Below, in pieces: positions 25,201 to 35,344 of a DNA stretch of 64,000 bases. Origin of the DNA: Cryptomeria japonica (lineage: Eukaryota > Streptophyta > Pinopsida > Cupressales > Cupressaceae); contig NC_081410.1 in the NCBI RefSeq assembly GCF_030272615.1, forward strand, positions 571,651,241 through 571,715,240, written 5' to 3'. The position numbers and the translations under genes are program-made. The stretch's first letter is position 1, and each line of letters starts with the position of its first letter. The notes beneath the pieces were generated by a model. The model was given only the letters and a program-made list of their open reading frames with translations. It was not told where the DNA came from and made no database searches.

Positions 25201-26800
25201 CCAGATTAGGCATAGCTGTACTTAATAGCATTACTATATTTTTTTTATGTCAGTCTACCAAAAACTTTGAACAGTGAAATTAGAAATTCAAATTATATTA
25301 TTATTGTTGTTAGTGTTATATCATTAGCTATGAATCTAAATCATGATACACATAATTTTATTTAATGCTATTATGCTACTATCACTCCTGTTATGATATA
25401 TTTATTGCTGCTATACTGTTGTCATTCTCTTAATTTTGTTACTCAATATTAGTTAAATTTTAAAAAATTTGAGAATCTCTACATATATATTGAAAATTCA
25501 TATATATAATTATATTTTCTTAAGCATGGTGACATCCCCATGTACCCATCGAATTCAGATCAAATTTTTTTCTTTTGGTCCCTCAACAGTGTGAAATACA
25601 ATCTGCTGTATTTTCTTAATGACTTGGTCAAATGAAGTTCAAATGACTAGAAATTGAACTCAGGTCCAGAATCATCTGCTTGAAATTTCAAAAGTAGAAC
25701 CATGGTCCAGGACCTCAGGGCTTGAATTTGACGATCATGACCATGCCTGTCAAGCAATTTTTCTCTTACAGTCATTCATTCAAAGTTGCCTTTCAAATAC
25801 TAAGAGATACCTTATTTCAAAAAATTATATACAAACTAAATATATATATACTAGAAAAATCCTATATAAATTATCAGTTTGTCCAAAATTTCCCTTTTCA
25901 TAGGATACAGTTTTGTAAAAATTCTTGTTGTATTTTACTGCCAAAAGAGCTAAATATGGCTATACAGCCTTCAAATTCAGGCTCTGGGACTCCAGTTCTG
26001 ATATCTCAGGCAAGAACTAGAAAAATGGAAAATGAAAGATGAAAGGTTGGGAACAAAATATCCTTTTGGGAAAGAAGAAGAAAATGGTACTGCTTCAAAG
26101 TTCAGTAGTCTCAGAGTTTAGGGCAGATTGAACTGTGTTGTAGAGGAAGCACAATATCTTCCATAGTGACAAACTGTTACACTTAAAATGCCTCAAGAGA
26201 GAGCCACGATTTTGTATCCATCTGTAACCATGAAAATTGACGAAGAAGCATAGATATTTGATGCTGGAGTTTTCATCCCAAGTGAGTTTCTCCAGGATAT
26301 ATCTTGTGCCACAGTTATAGCATCATCTGTTGCTTCTCTTTTCCAGGCTTTTCATTAATTTCTTTAATGCTTATCTCCTATCCAGCACTTAAGTAAGAAC
26401 TCCATTTTCTATTAGGAGTTGATTTTAAACATAGTTCTTAATTCACAGCATACCATTTAATCAATTTCAGTGGTTTAACATAATTTCTGTATGAGGAATC
26501 AAAGAAGTTGACGAAGAATGAATTTTTCAGCATTATAGGTATGTGCTTCAACATTTAAACATTGTAAATGTTATAAGACATAAATATTAGCCATAACTGC
26601 AACGTTTCGATTTTCAGCCTTGTGCGTGTTGAGCTCTGGTAGCAATTTGCATTGGATCAACACACATTCAATACTAAAACCATGTTATATAATTGCACGT
26701 TGAAATATCCAAGTTAATTACAGATCTCTGATCAAACACACAAGTTTGACACTTTAGCATGTTGTTTCTTCACTCTTCATTCCAACATTTTCACAGTGGT
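25201..26800. other. No recognisable gene
   Basis: AT-rich intron-like sequence. No frame, splice-bounded exon or transposon end could be supported. Confidence 0.4.
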
Positions 26801-27281
26801 TTTCAAAGCTGCATTTAGTTTTGATTCTTGAAGTGGTGCTATTGAATAATTTATCAAACAAATTAGTTTTCTATGAGGAGGGAAATGCTATTCTATCCAC
26901 AATCGCATGGTAAATCACAAATCCAGCATGTCTGTGGCATTTAAATTTCATATAAAGATGTTGCAGCCTAGTTTAGGGGATGCCATACTTAAAGCTTCAA
27001 TAAACTAATTTGGTAAGCAACAATTAATGATCTTATCCACATCCCAATCATCAACTAGAAATAGAGAGAAGCTCTATTTTAGTTATTGCATTTTTTTCCT
27101 TCATGAAAGGTTATTTGATGTGGGTCTAATTTGGATTTGAAAAGCAGGAACCTAAACCAAAAAGCACCTCCAAAGCAACTCCACCTATGGAAGAGAAAAT
27201 CAACATCTGGATCTGGTAAAAGCTCACGTGCACTTGTTGACACAGTAAGCATGATTTACTCCATCTAGCATTGAATAATTG
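26801..27281 (+). repeat. 481-bp tandem duplication, copy 1 (empty site)
   Basis: Matches the DNA beginning at 27282 at an offset of 481 bp. It retains the uninterrupted site CTCCATCTAGCAT (CATCT at 27262-27266), into which the miniature element inserted in copy 2. Confidence 0.85.
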
Positions 27282-27685
27282 TTTCAAAGCTGCATTTAGT
27301 TTTGATTCTTGAAGTGGTGCTATTGAATAATTTATCAAACAAATTAGTTTTCTATCAGGAGGGAAATGCTATTCTATCCACAATCACATGGTAAATCACA
27401 AATCCAGCATGTCTGTGGCATTTAAATTTCATATAAAGATGTTGCAGCCTAGTTTAGGGGATGCCATACTTAAAGCTTCAATAAACTAATTTGGTAAGCA
27501 ATGATCAATGATCTTATCCACATCCCAATCATCAACTAGAAATAGAGAGATGCTCTATTTTAGTTATTGCATCTTTTTTCTTAATGAAAGGTTATTTGAT
27601 GTGGGTCTAATTTGGATTTGAAAAGCAGGAACCTAAACCAAAAAGCACCTCCAAGTTGACATAGTAAGCATAATTTACTCCATCT
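27282..27685 (+). repeat. 481-bp tandem duplication, copy 2 (filled site)
   Basis: Near-identical to copy 1 but lacks a ~60-bp internal piece (27174-27235 of copy 1). It is interrupted at CATCT by the element starting at 27686. Confidence 0.85.
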
Positions 27686-27820
27686 TGTTGGTGTTGGAAA
27701 TAAGCCACACCCGGACCAACGATGGACTAGTCGAAGAGAGGCCAGTAGCTCAGTGGTAGAGCACTCCAGCAGCGTATGGAAGGTCCTAGGTTCAAGTCCT
27801 AGCTGGTCCATGTCTCAACA
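27686..27820 (+). repeat. Left LTR of the TRIM
   Basis: 135 bp, TG...CA. Its B box reads GGTTCAAGTCC. Confidence 0.92.
27739..27810 (+). ncRNA. tRNA-like sequence in the left TRIM LTR
   Basis: 72 nt folding as a cloverleaf: acceptor AGGCCAG with CTGGTCC, D arm GCTC/GAGC, T arm CTAGG/CCTAG. The A box reads TAGCTCAGTGG and the B box GGTTCAAGTCC. The anticodon loop appears to be eight nucleotides and the anticodon stem has one mismatch, so it is unlikely to be a working tRNA. The internal RNA polymerase III promoter looks usable. Confidence 0.8.
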
Positions 27821-27832
27821 TGGTATCAGAGC
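27821..27832 (+). promoter_or_regulatory. TRIM primer-binding site
   Basis: TGGTATCAGAGC, directly after the LTR; complementary to the initiator-Met tRNA 3' end. Confidence 0.92.
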
Positions 27833-27875
27833 TAGGTCCAAGCTAGGAGCCCCAAGCACACGAGAGGTGTGGCTT

Positions 27876-27884
27876 AAGGGGGGG
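27876..27884 (+). promoter_or_regulatory. TRIM polypurine tract
   Basis: AAGGGGGGG directly before the right LTR. Confidence 0.9.
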
Positions 27885-28019
27885 TGTTGGTGTTGGAAAT
27901 AAGCCACACCCGAACCAACGATGGACTGGTCGAAGAGGGGCCAGTAGCTCAGTGGTAGAGCACTCCAGCAGCGTATGGAAGGTCCTAGGTTCGAGTCCTA
28001 GCTGGTCCATGTCTCAACA
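27885..28019 (+). repeat. Right LTR of the TRIM
   Basis: 135 bp, pairs with 27686-27820. Four substitutions separate them. Confidence 0.92.
27938..28009 (+). ncRNA. tRNA-like sequence in the right TRIM LTR
   Basis: Better preserved than the left copy: acceptor GGGCCAG pairs fully with CTGGTCC (one G-U), T arm CTAGG-TTCGAGT-CCTAG, discriminator A. The B box GGTTCGAGTCC matches the consensus exactly. Confidence 0.85.
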
Positions 28020-28141
28020 CATCTAGCATCAAAGAGAGAGAAAGGGAAGGAGACTAATTTAGTTGATCTCTAGAAAAGTAGAGTTCTTGGAGATTGGCAC
28101 TCTCCACCAAATGTCCTTGACATGTGAACCTTCCAAGAATT
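28020..28141 (+). repeat. TRIM right flank, duplicated at 29568-29690
   Basis: Starts CATCTAGCATCAAAGAG. The same sequence, with a few changes, follows the TRIM LTR at 29567. This TRIM insertion and its flank were therefore copied as a unit. Confidence 0.85.
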
Positions 28142-28589
28142 GGCAGGATTTTAATATTTATAGAAGATTTGTTTCAATTGATACTGTGAGGTGACAATTT
28201 TACAATTATCAATTTATCTATCTTGATGGATATCATGTGACTTGATATCTGTGGACATGTCATGATAGTATATATCTCTGAGACATTATGGTAGATATCA
28301 GTTGGTTGATATCATTAAATAAACCATAATTATGATAGAGATCTTCATGGTGAATATTATGGACATAATATTCGTGGACATGCCATGATTCTTTATCAGT
28401 ATGGTAGGCATCATGTGACTTGATGCCAGTGCACATACCTTATTTGATAGCTATGAGTTATGGTGAGTATCATGAGACTTGATATTCATTGTTGAACCAT
28501 ATCTCTGAATATCACTATGGTGTGATATCTCTTCCCTTCACAATCAATGGTTGAATTCATGAAATGTGTCCTCCCTAGCTAAGAGGGAG
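28142..28589 (+). other. Possible 3' internal end of another LTR element
   Basis: Non-coding, with many GATATCA/TGATATC words. It ends AAGAGGGAG, polypurine-like, directly before a TGTTAAATC LTR-like start. Confidence 0.35.
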
Positions 28590-28989
28590 TGTTAAATCTT
28601 GAAGCGTTGGTCGTACAATTTCATAATTCCGATGCATGATAAATTGATTACATGTTAACATATATAATAATAGATAAACTATTAGTGTATATGTTAACAA
28701 TAAATGATAAATAAAATCAAAATCGAATTATGGTATTTGCCACCAATCACACCGTTTCATGTTAACGAAGGCTGTGATTAAGCGATCCATGGTAAATCAC
28801 ATTCCTTACGATCAGTCAAGCAAGCGATGATCTTAGTGTTTGTTAAAGTGTTGTGTTATCATGAGTGGTACGTAGGGAAGAGATGTGTCTTCCCACGTGG
28901 GAAGACATATCTCTTCACTACGTACCTTCTCATTCACATATATATAACCTTCATACGATGAGGAGGAAAACAATACAGCGATCGATAAG
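28590..28989 (+). mobile_element. Left part of a second LTR (family X), interrupted
   Basis: Starts TGTTAAATCTTG after a polypurine-like tract. It has a 60-nt near-perfect palindrome at 28867-28926 and a TATA box (TATATATAA) at about 28939-28948. It is cut at 28989 by the inverted TRIM block. Its probable end, TTAACA, lies at 29368. Confidence 0.5.
28867..28926. repeat. 60-nt palindrome upstream of a TATA box
   Basis: Arms 28867-28896 and 28897-28926 are reverse complements with two mismatches and no spacer; the centre reads CCCACGTGGG. A hairpin also lies just upstream of the TATA box in the solo LTR at 36703. Confidence 0.85.
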
Positions 28990-29267
28990 TGTTGAGACAT
29001 GGACCAGTTAGGACTCGAACCTAGGACCTTCCATATGCTGCTGGAGTGCTCTACCATTGAGCTATTGGCCCCTCTTCGATCAGTCCATCGTTGGTCCGGG
29101 TGTGGCTTATTTCCAACACCAACACCCCCCCTTAAGCCACACCTCTCATGTGCTTGGGGCTCCTAGCCTGGATCTGGCTCTGATAACATGTTAAGTTTAT
29201 TCAAATTCTGTGATCAAGAGGATAGAAAAGATGAAGATATAATCTGAAATTAAATTTAAACTGTTGT
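28990..29267 (-). repeat. Left arm of a 278-bp inverted repeat
   Basis: From outside inwards: reversed TRIM LTR (28990-29124), reversed TRIM internal part and primer site, then the reversed end of LTR X. It pairs base for base with 29290-29567 across a 22-nt spacer. Substitutions are present but I see no length change. Confidence 0.9.
29000..29071 (-). ncRNA. tRNA-like sequence in an inverted TRIM LTR
   Basis: Third copy of the 72-nt tRNA-like sequence, on the reverse strand. It is slightly more decayed (for example GACTCGAACC retained, D arm changed to ATTGAGCTATTG). Confidence 0.7.
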
Positions 29268-29289
29268 TGTGCATCCTTCCATTCACACT

Positions 29290-29567
29290 ACAACAGTTTA
29301 AATTTAATTTCAGATTATATCTTCATCTTTTCTATCCTCTTGATCACAGAATTTGAATAAACTTAACATGGTATCAGAGCCAAGTCCAGGCTAGGAGCCC
29401 CAAGCACACGAGAGGTGTGGCTTAAGGGGGGGTGTTGGTGTTGGAAATAAGTCACACCTGGACCAACAATGGACTGGTCGAAGAGGGGCCAGTAGCTCAG
29501 TGGTAGAGCACTCCAGCAGCGTATGGAAGGTCCTAGGTTCGAGTCCTAGCTGGTCCATGTCTCAACA
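29290..29567 (+). repeat. Right arm of the inverted repeat (LTR X end joined to TRIM)
   Basis: 29290-29368 is the end of LTR X (CTTAACA). It is followed by TGGTATCAGAGC at 29369-29380, the TRIM internal part, a polypurine tract and a TRIM LTR at 29433-29567. An LTR of one family thus sits where the left LTR of the TRIM should be. Confidence 0.85.
29486..29557 (+). ncRNA. tRNA-like sequence in a third forward TRIM LTR
   Basis: Fourth copy of the tRNA-like sequence in the window. It has an intact A box, B box GGTTCGAGTCC and acceptor pairing. Confidence 0.8.
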
Positions 29568-29690
29568 CATCTAGCATCAAAGAGAGAGAAAGGGAAGGAG
29601 ACTAATTTTTGATCTCCAGAAAAGTATAGTTCTTGGAGATTGGCACTCTCCACCAAATGTCCTTGACATGTGAACCTTCCAAGATTTGTT

Positions 29691-30390
29691 TGGAACTTCT
29701 TATCTGTAGCATTGACAATAATATAAATTTTACCATAAATTTTTCTCTTATTTTTCATTTTCATATGGGATAATTTCTTATGGAATTCTTTATTCTCATA
29801 GATATTATTTTAACTTTCTGTTGTAGTAAATGATGAAATCAACTTTCTAAATGTATTTTATGCATGCACAAGCCCTAGCTTGCATGATCTCCTTTCTTGT
29901 GGGCTTCCGTTATGGAGATATTTTTTGTTTACCTTTGGGTAGGGTTGATTATGAGAACCCTATTGGTGTTTTCCAGCCGAGTTTCCTAGACCCCTCTAAA
30001 GATTAGTCTTCTCTTATGATTAAGGGCTTCTAGTCTAGTGGCCAACGAACAAGACAAAACCCTACTTAAACCCTAAGGCTAACCTTCTATGCTTTTGGCT
30101 CTGCAAACCAAGGGTAATCCTATGACAATATCTTCTTGATTCAATCTTTGATCACTAATATTGCATTAAAGCAGATATATTCTCATGTGCAACATCCAAA
30201 TTTTGATGTATTCTTTAAGGCTATATAATATTGGATTTGATTGCTTTTAGGATAAGAGAATATCAAGTCCTATACTAACAAACTGAAAATAAAGAAACTG
30301 AAAGGAAATGATATGTTTTTGGATTTTTTGAATTTAAGATGCCTCAAAACCTTGACCCTTAAGATAATTAAGACCAGTGCCTTAGAGGGC
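29691..30390. other. No recognisable gene
   Basis: AT-rich, no supported exon or transposon end. Confidence 0.4.
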
Positions 30391-32030
30391 ATGTTGAGAA
30401 CACAACTATATTGAGAGCGGGGGGGGATGAATTAGTATAACAACAAACTTTTGCTTTTTTCTACTTAATATTATAAGCACTTAACTTTATCTCAAAACAT
30501 ATTCATTGCATATTAACATTCATATTCACATGAATCTAATATTATGCATCACAAATTGAACACAAGTTATATACATGGGAACTAGTTGATGTGTTTTTAA
30601 GAACAATCGAACACAAAATAAAATACCAAGGTATCTTATCCTCTCTTGAATAAAGTCTCTCAAATGCTATACTTCGTGATCAAATGAGACAACTCCAAGG
30701 TTTCTACTGTCAGGTCTTGACTTGTGGATAAGCTCAATGGTTGATGTAATTGCTGGTAATCCAAGGGGACTTACATTGAATATTTGAATGTTGAACGTTT
30801 CGATGTTGCTGGAACTTAGATTCTAACTACTTGCTTTGAAAATAAAATGGCAAAAGAGATAGAGTTTAAGAAGTCTATACTATTCCTAAGAATTTGAGAA
30901 CAATGAACAACCTTTGGTGAAACTCGACTAAGCCTTGCTTTGACATGCAAAGCTTAATGCGATCTTCTAAGGAAAGTAGGTGATGTTCAAATCACTATCA
31001 ACAACAAGGATACCATCAAGATGATGCATATCAAGGTACGAATAGCAATTGAAGTTAAGCTCATTTAAGGATTCCAGTTGTCCACACAAAGCAAACTTAC
31101 AATCAGCAAATTGCTAGTGGTATGGATAAATGAATTTTGCCCTTATTCATTCACAATACCTATCATCCATCTGATCAACATGAAAGCAAATGAATTGAGA
31201 AGTAGAGACCATGCTACTTGTTGAAATGACACATTAATTCACCATAGCTTCAATGAAATCATATGCTCTTTACAACAAGATTTTGGCAACAATCTTTGCC
31301 TTCTCCTAATCTAATTTCTACTTCCTAATTGTCTAGCTACTATCTATCTTCTATTACTCTACTATTGTTAACTTGCTATTAAAACTTTTTACAAATGAGA
31401 AAACTGAGCCTTATATAGATAGCTCTTTACAATGAATGGCTCAGATTGATTCACAAATCAATGGCCAAGATTACAAGATGGAAACCCTGATTAGGGTCTA
31501 TTACAACAACTCCCTCTGAACAATGAGAAAATTACATTTAGGTTCAATATTGAATGTGAACCAATAGAAAATGATGGTAGGTAGCTCAAAGTTTGTGCCT
31601 CCATAGGATGAGTTAGGTGCATTGTATCTAGACATGCTGATGTAGAACTCCTTTGATTGGTGGAATGATGACTAGGATGACACCTCAATTTGCACTTGTA
31701 GACTTGATAGATTATCTTGAATGAGTATTGAGTAATATCTCTTTATTCTCAACATTATTCAATTTGCTCAATGTGATGATGATGGGAAGCATCATTATGA
31801 TTAAGCAAACTTTGATTAACTCTTCTTTCCTTGATCACGTTTGATGTAGACTATGCGATACCCTTGGTTGATCTTGTCTTGTTCATGATATACTTGACCT
31901 TGAGCTCTAGCTTCATCTCTTTCCATTTTGCATTGCTTGAAGTTTCTTTGATCCTTTTACAATATTGAGTTCTCAAACATCTTTGATGTTGATCCTCTTC
32001 ACATCAGACCTTATGTTTGTGATTTCTTCC
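30391..32030 (-). mobile_element. LTR-derived block A
   Basis: On the reverse strand a TATA box (CTATATAAGGCTC) lies at about 31408-31418. The sequence downstream runs to TTCTCAACA at about 30391, just after a C-run like that of the copia LTR. The section from 30589 (TTGATGTGTTTTTAAG) to about 31520 is a diverged homologue of 35345-36400 and 38470-39300. All three share the CTAGTGGTATGGAT or GGCCAAGAT words and the TATA position. Confidence 0.5.
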
Positions 32031-32039
32031 TTAGTCACC

Positions 32040-34150
32040 TGTAAAGCAAACAAAAAGGGTGTCAAATACATAAAAATACATACTAATTTCACTTACCTTA
32101 CACTTCTATATGTCTGATTTTGTGCTTGCTACAGGTCTGATGCAATGTGAATTCTTACACAATTCTGCCCTTATCTGCCTTCAAAATGGATAAAAGTTGC
32201 CTTCAACTTGATCTTAAAACCTTCTCTTAGTCAAAATCACCCCTCTTTAAGGGTATTTTGATCAAATGCAATGATCAAAATGGATACCAAATCGCTGCCT
32301 TATGCTGTGCAGATCAGAATTCTTTCCCAAAATCTCTGCCTTGAAATGTAATTCGCTGTATCTCAGATCAGAACTGATAATTGTTTGAATGATGATGTTG
32401 AAAATAAAATGAAGTACCTCCTTATATATAGGCGTTTGAATACTAAGGGTTGCCTCTTTTCATCTTAGGCCGACTTGTATAATCACCTTTATTTGATCAC
32501 ATTTTGATTATTTTGTTGTCATCTTGCTAGGCGGCAAATTCATGTTCATTTGCATTAGGCAATTGGTATTTTTCATGCCCTTTGTATTTCGGGATTTTGA
32601 TCTTCATTCGTAGTAACTTGAGCGTTGAAATACCCTTTGTTTGCACAATATGCTATGCAGCCTTAAAGACTTAATTTGTACTTTGCATTTGCAATTTCTA
32701 TTGTTTGATGAGTTCATCATTGTGAATTTTTTGAGACAATCGGCCTTTTCCCTTTCATTTGTAGTTGTGCATTGATTTGATCAAATTGTTTTATTGCTTC
32801 CAAACAAATCGGTTATCAAGGCTCCGTTCGTACTTAGGGTTTTGCACTTTTAATTGCATCATGATTTTGCCTTTGTGATATTCATCAATTCAATCGGTCA
32901 TTTCTCTTTCATTTGTATCGCAAAAAACTTTGATCAGCATTTAGACTTTCATTTGTATTACCACTCTTGGGTGGTATTTTATCCTTCATTTGTACCTCAT
33001 TGATTTTGTGTTCCGTTTGTACCACCTTCATTTAATGAAATCTCAACTTTATAGGGCAGAAATTTTGCCTCCATTTGTACCAAATTCATTACATGTTTCA
33101 TCCACATCATAAACATTTCTCAATCTCAAACTTGAATGGAGCAGAATTTTGAGGTTTGTTTGCACTAGACAATCTTGGTGGAGATTTGAGGTTCATTTGT
33201 ACTCGACAACTTTGGCGGAAATTTGAGGTTCGTTTGTACTAGACAACTTTGGCGGAAATATGAGGCTCGTTTGTAGTAGACAACCTTGGTGGAAATTTGA
33301 GGCTCGTTTGCACTTTGAAACTTGGGTGGAGATTTATCATTCATTTGCAATTAGAAACTTGGGCGGCTTTTTTTGTCTCCATTTGTAGTACAAACTTGGG
33401 CGGCATTTTTCTTATTCATTTGTATAAGCAAACTGGTCCCTCGTCATTCATTTGTATGGCGGCATTCAGACCTTTGTTTGTATGAACAGCAATTCTACTT
33501 TCACTTGCTCAACCATTTCGGCCTTAAGAGCCTCATTCACACAAATTGATTTTGTGAAAAACATTTCTTGTCTGTATATGAATAAAACCCTCCTTGCTAA
33601 ATCGGTCATTAGGGGTTCATTTGCAGCAGATGATTGAATTGATCAACTTTGATCACTTGGTTGCATTTTAGATGAATCGGCATTCAAGGCTTCATTTGTA
33701 TTAGAGGATTTGATCAATTAAATTTTGCTTGCCTCTCCTTACCAAAACAAATCTGTCTCTGAATTTGGCAAACATGTTACTTATCTTCTTTAGTATCAAT
33801 TCTCACATTGCCAATTGGTATTTTTTCTCTCACTTGTACTATTTTCACCCTGTCAAATCCAAACTTGAAGTGGTGGCTTTTGGAAGATCGTTTGCACGAA
33901 GCTGTTTGGTGGAAAACCTTTCTTATCCTTGTGTGAACAAGAACCTTCATTGTCAAATCGGTCTTTTGCTAGGCATTTGTACAATATGACATTGGCTTTT
34001 AGCCTTTTACCCTTGCATTTTCACAATTGAATCAGGCCTGATTTTCATAACCCTAGGTCTGATTTTAGGATTTTCACCTCTGACTTTTTGTGTTTGCAGG
34101 ATTGATTCTATCTGAGCGCATTCTTCATGTGGTGATGAACAGATCTTTTC
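32040..34150 (-). mobile_element. LTR-derived block with TTCATTTGTA motif array
   Basis: The reverse strand has a TATA box (CGCCTATATATAAGG) at about 32421-32434. Upstream of it, at about 32500-33980, words such as TTCATTTGTA, GGTTCGTTTGTA and CTTGGGCGG recur every 30-60 bp. The part around the TATA box resembles 53620-53700. No LTR partner was identified. Confidence 0.45.
33160..33480. repeat. ~50-bp degenerate tandem repeat
   Basis: Successive units of the form TTTGTACTAGACAACTTTGG plus CGGAAATTTGAGG. At least six units, each slightly different. Confidence 0.8.
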
Positions 34151-35344
34151 CCTTGTGTTGAGGAGTCCCCATTCTTAGTTTGTCATCATCTTATATTCCT
34201 TGTATCACACAAAAGAGAACATCCCGAATCATAACTTGAGAATGAAAATAAAATACAAGTAACTGAGACGAGAAATGTTAGTTCATAGCTTAACAACATT
34301 CATTACCATCATTGTCTACCAAAAATCAATAATAACAAACTTCTTCATATACCCCTCCTTTTATTGAAACCTGATTTCCATTCTCCTCCTCCTGAGTCTG
34401 ATCTATGGCAGAAATTCACATCTGCTGCTCTGCTATTGAATCTAATTTGCTCTGAAATCTGATATCCTTATCTCAGAATCTGCTATGATTTATTTGTATC
34501 TTTACTGTAAACTGCTTCTCTGATTCACTTCTGATTGCATTTTTTAGATTTTGGAGAGGCTGTGTATAGAATGATGGAAATTTGAGGAGATTCATGTAAT
34601 ATGGAGTAGAAAAATCAGATTGCCTTGCTTCATATTCACCTCTATCTGCTAGTATTTGCATCTGTCTTGATTTGCATCATACTGTGAAATAATTGTTTGG
34701 ACCTTTCCTTTACTGATGTAACTGGAATTTGCAGTCTGCTCTTTCTATGATCTGATTTTGAATTTAAATCCCAAATGGTTTTGTTTAAGTGACACATCTT
34801 TTACTTCAAAGGCCAGCTTCCTTATTCAATACTGCCACCTCTTGCCTTATGTTTCATCGTGGATTTAAGGGGCTTCAGCATGTGTCATAATGGTGAGGTG
34901 GATGCTTTCTTTTTCCTTTTTTTTTAAATAAAAAAAATGCCTTAAAACTTTTAAATCTCCACCTTAGAGTTTGGTGGGGCCCAAGCAAGGACATGGCAAG
35001 GAGGGATCAAGAGATGTTATGAGGAAGGGAAGAGTGGTAAGGAAAAATGCCACGCAAGGAAGGACAGTGGAGGATGTTGGGGAAAGGGAGACATAAGGGA
35101 TATGGATGATGGAGAGATGGAAGGGAAGCAACCGGGCTTGGGCATCCACTGGTAATATTAGGAGAAGCAGGTTAGAAATTTCGGAGGGCAAAGGAAGTGC
35201 TGCACCTTACTTCATCCTAAAGAGAGGGACTTGATCAGCTCCCGAGCAACTACATGTCTTACAAATGAAAGGCTAATAGCAAAGACTCGACAACTACCAA
35301 CAGCTAAGCTAAGGCTGCTAACCTGGAAAGCGAAAAAGTGGGGG
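34151..35344. other. No recognisable gene
   Basis: Includes TCTGATCT-rich sequence and a purine-rich stretch at 34980-35200. No domain is visible in the short frames. Confidence 0.4.

Larger units (their letters stand above)
27686..28019 (+). mobile_element. TRIM retroelement with a tRNA-like sequence in each LTR
   Basis: Complete 334-bp element: LTR 27686-27820 (135 bp), 64-bp internal part, LTR 27885-28019 (135 bp). It is flanked by CATCT (27681-27685 and 28020-28024). The internal part begins TGGTATCAGAGC and ends AAGGGGGGG. LTRs start TGTTGGTG, end TCTCAACA, and differ at four of 135 positions. Each LTR contains a tRNA-shaped sequence with A and B boxes. The layout recalls Cassandra elements, which carry 5S rRNA in the LTR (known family), but here the embedded gene is tRNA-like. 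It encodes no protein, so it must use enzymes made elsewhere. Confidence 0.92.

Noticed and set aside
27739-28009. Ordinary nuclear tRNA genes
   Set aside because: The cloverleaf is good, but the anticodon loop is oversized and the anticodon stem mismatched. All copies sit at the same place inside an LTR, so they are annotated as tRNA-like.
33160-33480. CRISPR-like regular repeat array
   Set aside because: The units are degenerate and contiguous with no unique spacers, and the sequence is plant nuclear DNA.
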